This document shows positions 59,130 through 64,000 of a stretch of DNA of 64,000 nt, piece after piece. Below the pieces are notes generated by a model, which was not told the origin of the DNA, did not search any database, and saw nothing but the letters and a program-made list of their open reading frames with translations. How positions within the stretch are numbered: position 1 is the stretch's first letter; every line of letters begins with the position of its first letter. Source of the stretch: Stenopsyche tienmushanensis. Its lineage: Eukaryota > Arthropoda > Insecta > Trichoptera > Stenopsychidae. The position numbers were made by a program, and so were the translations under genes. Where the stretch lies: the NCBI GenBank assembly GCA_008973525.1, contig WACJ01000117.1:496001-560000 (forward strand), written 5' to 3'.

Positions 59130-59290
59130 TGGACATGAGAAAGCTGTGCGCAAGATGGGTGCCGCGTTAGCTCACAATGAAACAAAAACAGCGCCGCGAT
59201 GTTGTTTCAATCGAGTGTTTGGCGATGTTTGATAGCAATAATGCCAAGTTTTTGAATCAATTTAGGATGAAACATGGTTCCATCACTTAA
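59130..59290 (+). pseudogene. Mariner (Mos1-like) transposase fragment
   Basis: One frame reads D-M-R-K-L-C-A-R-W-V-P-R, a stop, then M-K-Q-K-Q-R-R-D and C-L-A-M-F-D-S-N, the classic pre-DDE region of mariner transposases. A scrap of it also lies at 4675-4740. This lineage differs from the irritans copies. Confidence 0.7.
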
Positions 59291-59299
59291 TATCTGAGA

Positions 59300-59720
59300 C
59301 AAAATAAGATGGAGACCCTCCACCGACCCGAGCTATTTATTGGTCCCACTATTCGGGACCATACCAACCCGCTCAACAAAAGTGCACAACAAGGTGCAAA
59401 ACCTGAATTTAATATCCATGCTCGCAAGGATACGCTCATTCTCAAATTCGAGAAACCACTTGCGCTCTGAGCGCAGGGTAGAAACTAGCCAGATTTTATA
59501 ACATAAAACTAAAAGGCTTCTGTAATCGTACAGATCATGGAAAACCTCAGGTACGCATTTATTCCCGAAAATGCCGCAAAAAACCCTAAAAGAGGACGGC
59601 GTGACCACAAGGTCTGTGTATCCAACCGGTCCGCTTTTCGGACTGCTGACATGATTAATGGACGCCATACCTGAACATGTCTACAGAACGATTACGAACT
59701 CTCATTACAAAACGAAGGTG
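59300..59720 (+). repeat. Unclassified repeat, related to 13030-13560 and family X
   Basis: Shares blocks with 13030-13560 and then the GTCCGCTTTTCGGAC and AACATGTCTACAGAACGATT blocks of family X. The arrangement suggests a single longer element of which other copies are partial. Confidence 0.5.
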
Positions 59721-59799
59721 TTAATATGTTATACAATGCGGCCTATATTTTTTTTGTGTTTTACCAATCAATTAAATATTATTTATGGTGTTGCATACG

Positions 59800-60060
59800 A
59801 GGGGGGGACGCGCTTCGCGAGCCCCCATCGCAGCACCAACGCCGCTGCCGCCACGGCTGCCAACCGCCGCGGCGTATCTCGGACGGCCCAGACGGCCGCG
59901 CCGCGGGCGCAAAGCGCCGGCCGCAGCGCCGGCCGCCGGAGCCCGAACAGCGGCCGACGCGCCCCCTAACAAGGCGAGGGGGCGCAGAGTTCTTTTATCC
60001 GCGGATCGACGACTGTCAGGCTGTCGAGCGGCGATGAGGGGAAAGCTCCATGCGAGGGAT
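59800..60060. other. GC-rich island
   Basis: About 260 bp of strikingly GC-rich, CpG-dense sequence between AT-rich flanks, with a near-tandem GCGCCGGCCGCA/GCGCCGGCCGCC and a hairpin GCGCCCCC…GGGGGCGC. It could be a promoter-type island for the small ORF at 60248, a piece of foreign or ribosomal-spacer DNA, or a contaminant. Open frames across it are a composition effect. Confidence 0.6.
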
Positions 60061-60247
60061 GAGGATAATGAAAGTCTTCAATTATTGAACACGACTTTGA
60101 TGATTGTGAGGCACGTGGCCTCCATGCGGGGGCGATGCGTGCGGGCCCAAAATGTCCGTCGACCGCCTCCCAAGGCTACAACTACGATAAGACCTTTTGA
60201 TTGCCCGCCTAACGGTTAGTCCGCGACGGGTCTTAACAGCAAAAAGT

Positions 60248-60415
60248 ATGGCCAGCTTAAAGCCGACCAAACTGTTGACGACAGAACATTTTGGTCCACG
60301 CAACAATGGCTATGCGTATTTTTTACAAGGGTTCAGAAAATTATGGTTAATAACAGGGCTTTTAATAATTGTTTTTTTCATTTTGGTTTTATACTTATTT
60401 TCTAGCATAATTTAG
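60248..60415 (+). CDS. Possible small single-pass membrane protein
   Basis: An ATG with A at -3 and G at +4 opens a 55-codon frame ending in TAG. The N-terminal half is polar (P-T-K-L-L-T-T-E-H-F, G-P-R-N-N); the C-terminal 24 residues are hydrophobic (L-W-L-I-T-G-L-L-I-I-V-F-F-I-L-V-L-Y-L-F), a clear membrane segment. It lies just downstream of the GC-rich island. No family recognised. It could be a real micropeptide or a chance frame; the ordered polar-then-membrane layout and start context favour it slightly. Confidence 0.35.
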   Translation: MASLKPTKLLTTEHFGPRNNGYAYFLQGFRKLWLITGLLIIVFFILVLYLFSSII

Positions 60416-60476
60416 GACAGTTTATTCCTTTTTTTATAAAAAGCATTCGACTTAAAACAATTTATTTATATTCTAG

Positions 60477-61383
60477 GGCGTAATCCGATATTAAAAACGT
60501 TTCTCACGTTTCTATCCTGGCAACACCATATCGTTTGTTCACAATATCGACGAGAGCAGTACGAGCGGACATCTAACAGCGAAACAAAAATTTCAACTTT
60601 TGCCTGTCATCAGCAAGAATATCAATAGAAAAAACATTTGGATTATAGAAGGGACGTTGGTGACGAATTCTAGGCTGTTTACCAATGACAAAAATCACCT
60701 GAATTTTTGTTAGCTACTTTTTAATATGTACATTGTTTTAATTTTGTGCCGTTCTTGTTTCTTCACTTCTCTTATTTACTGGATGAATATCGCCTATTTT
60801 AGCAGCCATAGGTGCTCAATTACTAGAATAAACGTTTCATTATATATTCAGTGGCATTTAATTTATTTAATTAATTAATTTATTTATTTATTGATAAATA
60901 ATATTTATTATAAATAAATATATATTTATTTATAATAAACACCACTCTAAGCTCGAATAGCGTTGTCGGGAAGAAATTTCAAATTGAATCCTTGTGACGT
61001 CATAGTTGCTCACGGTGCTCAATGCAAAAGAGGTAGCAGCGTGAGCAGTCATCATGACATTTTTTATAATGGCAACTCCGGATTCACGCTCCACCGCATC
61101 AAAACACCGAAACTCGTCGGCGAAATAGCGTCGGCGGGAAGAACTTTCATATTGAGCAATTCATTGCTTTCTTGCAAAAAAATAGAAATATCTACATATT
61201 CAGCCATTGTAAACTCAACTAATCTTGGAAATAAGATTGACGCCAATTTCGCGTCTTGTTTCAACGCAAAATGGCGTCTGTCACTATGAAAACTGTGAAC
61301 AAAGCGTAAAAAGCGTATAGTGTTGCTAGCTTCTTGGTGCGGTGTGAAACGTGGGAAACGTTTTTAATATCGGATCACGCCCC
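60477..61383. mobile_element. TIR DNA transposon, non-autonomous, unclassified
   Basis: GGGCGTAATCCGATATTAAA on the left is matched in inverted form by TTTAATATCGGATCACGCCC on the right, with the match continuing about 36 bp (ACGTTTCYCACGTTTC). CTA flanks both sides. A 17-bp AT palindrome lies at 60904-60939. No transposase. The 3-bp flank hints at a PIF/Harbinger-type element, not proven. Confidence 0.72.
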
Positions 61384-62771
61384 TAGAGAATGTGTAGAAT
61401 TTTATAGTTTTAATGTAAATTACAATATAATATAAATAATTTATTGAAGATTAAAATAAATAGAAATAGAAGTGACTCTGTTTATTAGCAATGTGCTCAA
61501 TTTTATAAAAACATTTTCAATAAATCTTCATAAACTGATAATATTTTAGCTGGTGTAAATCAAGCCACCGTAATTCATGAAAAAATGCTTACCGTAGTTG
61601 GCAGTCCAATGAATTGAGTATAGAATACCAATGAAAGGAGGGTAATCCCAAAGTGGAGACAACATCTACAACATCATGCGCAGAAAACACATTTTTAAGG
61701 CCAAATCATCTCGACGCTTTTGTGGGAATTGCCGTTTTATACTCTGTGAGCGTCAGTAATCTTCAGTCTTTAAACGTATACGTCTTTGTATGGTTCAAAG
61801 ACCTGTAAGTCCTAATTGGTTTTTATAAATTGTTAATATTTTGTCCTAAAATAAGATAAAAAGTATTTAAATTAAGTAATATTTCAGCCGAACTGTGAGT
61901 GAAGATAAACTGATTACTGCCATTGTGTAGAATTTCCAAGCGTCTGTAATTGGAAAAGACCTTACTTCAAAATAACTTGCCTTTCCATTGTCTTTTTGTT
62001 GTATCCATACACTTAATATGTATTCTGAGTGTCATTTATTTTATTAATATTTATTGTCAATGACTTATTTTGACTGATGGTCATGTAACCCTTATTTTAT
62101 CTTTTTTATGTCATTTAATCTATTATGTATTTCCCAAAAGTATCGTTACATGCCTCGATGATAGCATTCTCTCATACAGCATTCCCTCAACATAATTCTT
62201 AAGGATCATTCCTTGTTTTGAGTTCATATAAACTCATTCTCAAATCAACTCATACGTGTTCCTTTAAGGAGCATTACCTATGATCTTAGATATTCCACGT
62301 CCTTTGCGACAAAACTTAAACTTCAGATCAGGTATTGTAATCGTATAATTCAAAATTACTATATCAAATAAATTAATATGTAGTAAAAAATAAGCGTGAT
62401 ATGAATGGTGAGTAGGAAACAAATTTTACGGACGTGGATGGCAATCCGATTCAATTTTCTTAAGGAATAAACGAAGGTCTCATTTGGAAAAATATTCAGA
62501 CGGTTTCTCTATTTGATCATAATACGATTAACAGTACTAAAGCATGATTATGCAAGACACGAGGTAGGGAAAAGATCATACATTAAATATCATTTTCCAC
62601 ATATTCGGATATAATGGAGACATTATTTTATTTTGCCATAGGTTTTCATATCCAGCACTATCCTTTTGGAAAAGTTGTGTCAGCCTCCTTGATATTTGCA
62701 ATAAATAGATTTTTTTCCAGTCATACACCTTCAAATTCAAAACATCTGCAAATCGTTTTTTCACATCCAAT
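61384..62771. other. Intergenic, no gene recognised
   Basis: AT-rich with short frames only. Sequence near 62465-62560 resembles 44766-44860 in RING-e intron 2. Confidence 0.4.
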
Positions 62772-62905
62772 TTATGTTCGCTAAAGAGGGCACTGAATCT
62801 TTCATTCTCCTCGGAGTTGCATCATCTTTCATAGATGTAACAACATGATAAAACCCCTCCCACCCATTACAAAAGCTTGAAACCAGCTTGACTACCGCTA
62901 CAATA
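62772..62905 (+). repeat. Sequence upstream of RING-f shared with RING-b intron 2
   Basis: The block with ACTGAATCTTTCAYTCTC, ATAGATGTAACAACATGATA and CCCACCCATTACAAAAGCTT is repeated near 18128-18262, where it reads CACCCAATATAAAAGCTC. The latter contains a TATA-like AATATAAAAG. It may be an ancestral promoter region of these genes; this is inference. Confidence 0.4.
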
Positions 62906-63057
62906 TACTGACGTTGGTAACACTTGGCCTGGTAAGCTCTGTGTGGTTAGCATCCAGTTTCTTAATTGATACGCTTATAAAAAATAATCTAAATAAGAAG
63001 ACTCATTGTTTGGAAAATTCTCATGTTGTGTGCATTACAATATTTCAGTCTACAAAG

Positions 63058-64000
63058 ATGGACAGCTATGACGAGTGCCCCATTTGCTTGTGCAATTTTG
63101 TCGATAAATCTATTGTGAAAGATTGTCAACATAATTTTTGCTTTAAATGCATTACTACTTGGACAGAAGTAGGATTATTTGAAATTGAAAATTATATATT
63201 AAAAATTAAGAAAAGCATACACACGTTTAGTTTACTTTCAGGGAAGTACAGTGTGTCCCTTGTGCAAAAGAGAGATTGTTCACATTTTACACAAAATCCA
63301 AGGGGACTCGAACTATGAAATCTACAATATCAAAATCACAAGGTAATTAAACTTCTATTAAGTTAAGGTGTAGGTACATTTTTATTGTATGTTTTTATAG
63401 CCCTTGGGTTGTCTTCCTCAATTAATGATATGTTGGATATGTTCAAGGAAGAATCATGCAAGTCAAAAAAGTCATGGGACACAAATAAAATGTTGAAAAG
63501 ATCAATGCAATAATCTTATTCTTCTTTGTGTGCCCTGTTCTCTAAGAATATTGACAATCAGAAGTCCCATCTTGATTTTGTAACTGCTACCCGTAACAAT
63601 GCTCTGGTCCACTGCCGGAGGTTCTTCAACCATGATGTCTTCTTCAGTTTTATTCATTTAAGTTGCAAATTAAAACATTTACGATGTTTATATAAATATT
63701 GTGACTTTTATATTATAAATATATCCTAATGCTTAATAAAATTTACTAATATCTTTGCAATCCTCGAACACTGCTCTTACATTTTATACATAAAATATAT
63801 GTGTTATTTTTAGGGATAATGCTGAAGGAATAAATATGAACAGTTTTTCAAATGCTTTGGATGTTGTAAATGATTCAGCTATTGGGTATATCTTTACAAT
63901 TTATGATTAAAAACTACAATGTATCATTGAAATGAGATTTACGATTAGGTTTTTCAAATGATTGACTAGAATAATTAATCGTTTAATGCTCGGTAATATT
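63058..64000 (+). CDS. RING-f: RING gene, 3' part outside the window
   Basis: Exons 63058-63168, 63242-63342 and 63814-63885, the last ending at a phase-2 donor (GG|GTATAT), so more exons lie beyond the window. An acceptor (TTTCAG) lies 9 nt before the ATG, as in RING-d. The RING is E-C-P-I-C, C-Q-H-N-F-C-F-K-C-I-T-T-W and C-P-L-C, followed by H-K-I-Q-G-D-S-N-Y-E-I. It is the closest paralogue of RING-d: exon lengths 111 and 101 are identical, and exon 3 begins D-N-A in both. The phase pattern is the same. A signal-like frame upstream of the ATG has no start codon and is probably chance. Confidence 0.75.

Noticed and set aside
60963..61289. Open frame of 108 codons inside the TIR element
   Set aside because: No ATG at the start, no motif, and it lies within a non-autonomous transposon.
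62914..63057. Hydrophobic frame upstream of RING-f that could act as a signal peptide
   Set aside because: No ATG, and the splice acceptor 9 nt before the RING ATG is shared with RING-c and RING-d, where nothing similar lies upstream.

Overview
The window looks like AT-rich nuclear DNA from an insect. Genes are spread over many tiny exons with GT-AG introns, and one gene has a canonical arthropod TATA plus TCAGT core promoter. The sequence between genes is dense with animal DNA transposons (irritans-type and other mariners, hAT, piggyBac, Helitron, Tigger-like MITEs) and R1-clade LINEs. I infer a sap-feeding hemipteran, possibly in the aphid/phylloxera lineage, because clustered, fast-evolving RING proteins are known there (secretory RING-finger effectors have been reported in grape phylloxera). 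The sequence alone does not prove this.

The backbone is a same-strand (+) cluster of six small C3HC4 RING genes, called RING-a to RING-f here: 3789-9027, 15909-24363, 27468-27767, 33958-38324, 42398-49598 and 63058 to the window end. In each, exon 1 carries the first half of the RING up to a conserved Trp and exon 2 carries the last Cys pair. Exons 1 and 2 join in phase 0. In all genes except the truncated RING-c, a string of 48-140 bp exons follows, and every later intron is phase 2 (33 of 33 resolved). Many of these exons encode variants of one short acidic pattern, roughly L-T-x-x-E-I-x-x-I. RING-c has only the RING pair and sits next to a Helitron. RING-f runs off the window.

Two RING genes stand out. 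RING-a does not end with the usual microexons: its fourth and fifth exons splice in phase onto one large exon that encodes SH3, SH2 and a divergent Src-family tyrosine kinase domain, so it may be a RING-tyrosine kinase fusion gene (one frameshift lies in an AAAA run). RING-b and RING-e are the two copies of a segmental duplication (about 11.0-24.6 kb and 39.0-49.85 kb). Between the copies, one coding exon differs by exactly 18 units of a 24-bp minisatellite, so RING-b is predicted at 464 aa and RING-e at 301 aa.

The only well-supported gene outside the cluster is on the minus strand at 53125-51834. It has six exons, a signal peptide and a cysteine-rich mature protein of unknown family, with a near-perfect TATA/Inr promoter. 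A small putative membrane-peptide ORF (60248-60415) follows a 260-bp GC-rich island.

The rest is mobile DNA: decayed R1 LINEs (182-1770, 11.57-12.30, 21.95-23.31, 43.19-44.68 kb with a nested copy, 56.37 kb), an end-to-end Helitron (27845-30123), two irritans mariners, four copies of another Tc1/mariner-like element in paralogous positions, hAT elements with 8-bp target duplications, and several unclassified dispersed repeat families. All exon models come from reading frames and splice signals by eye; no transcript data or database search was used.
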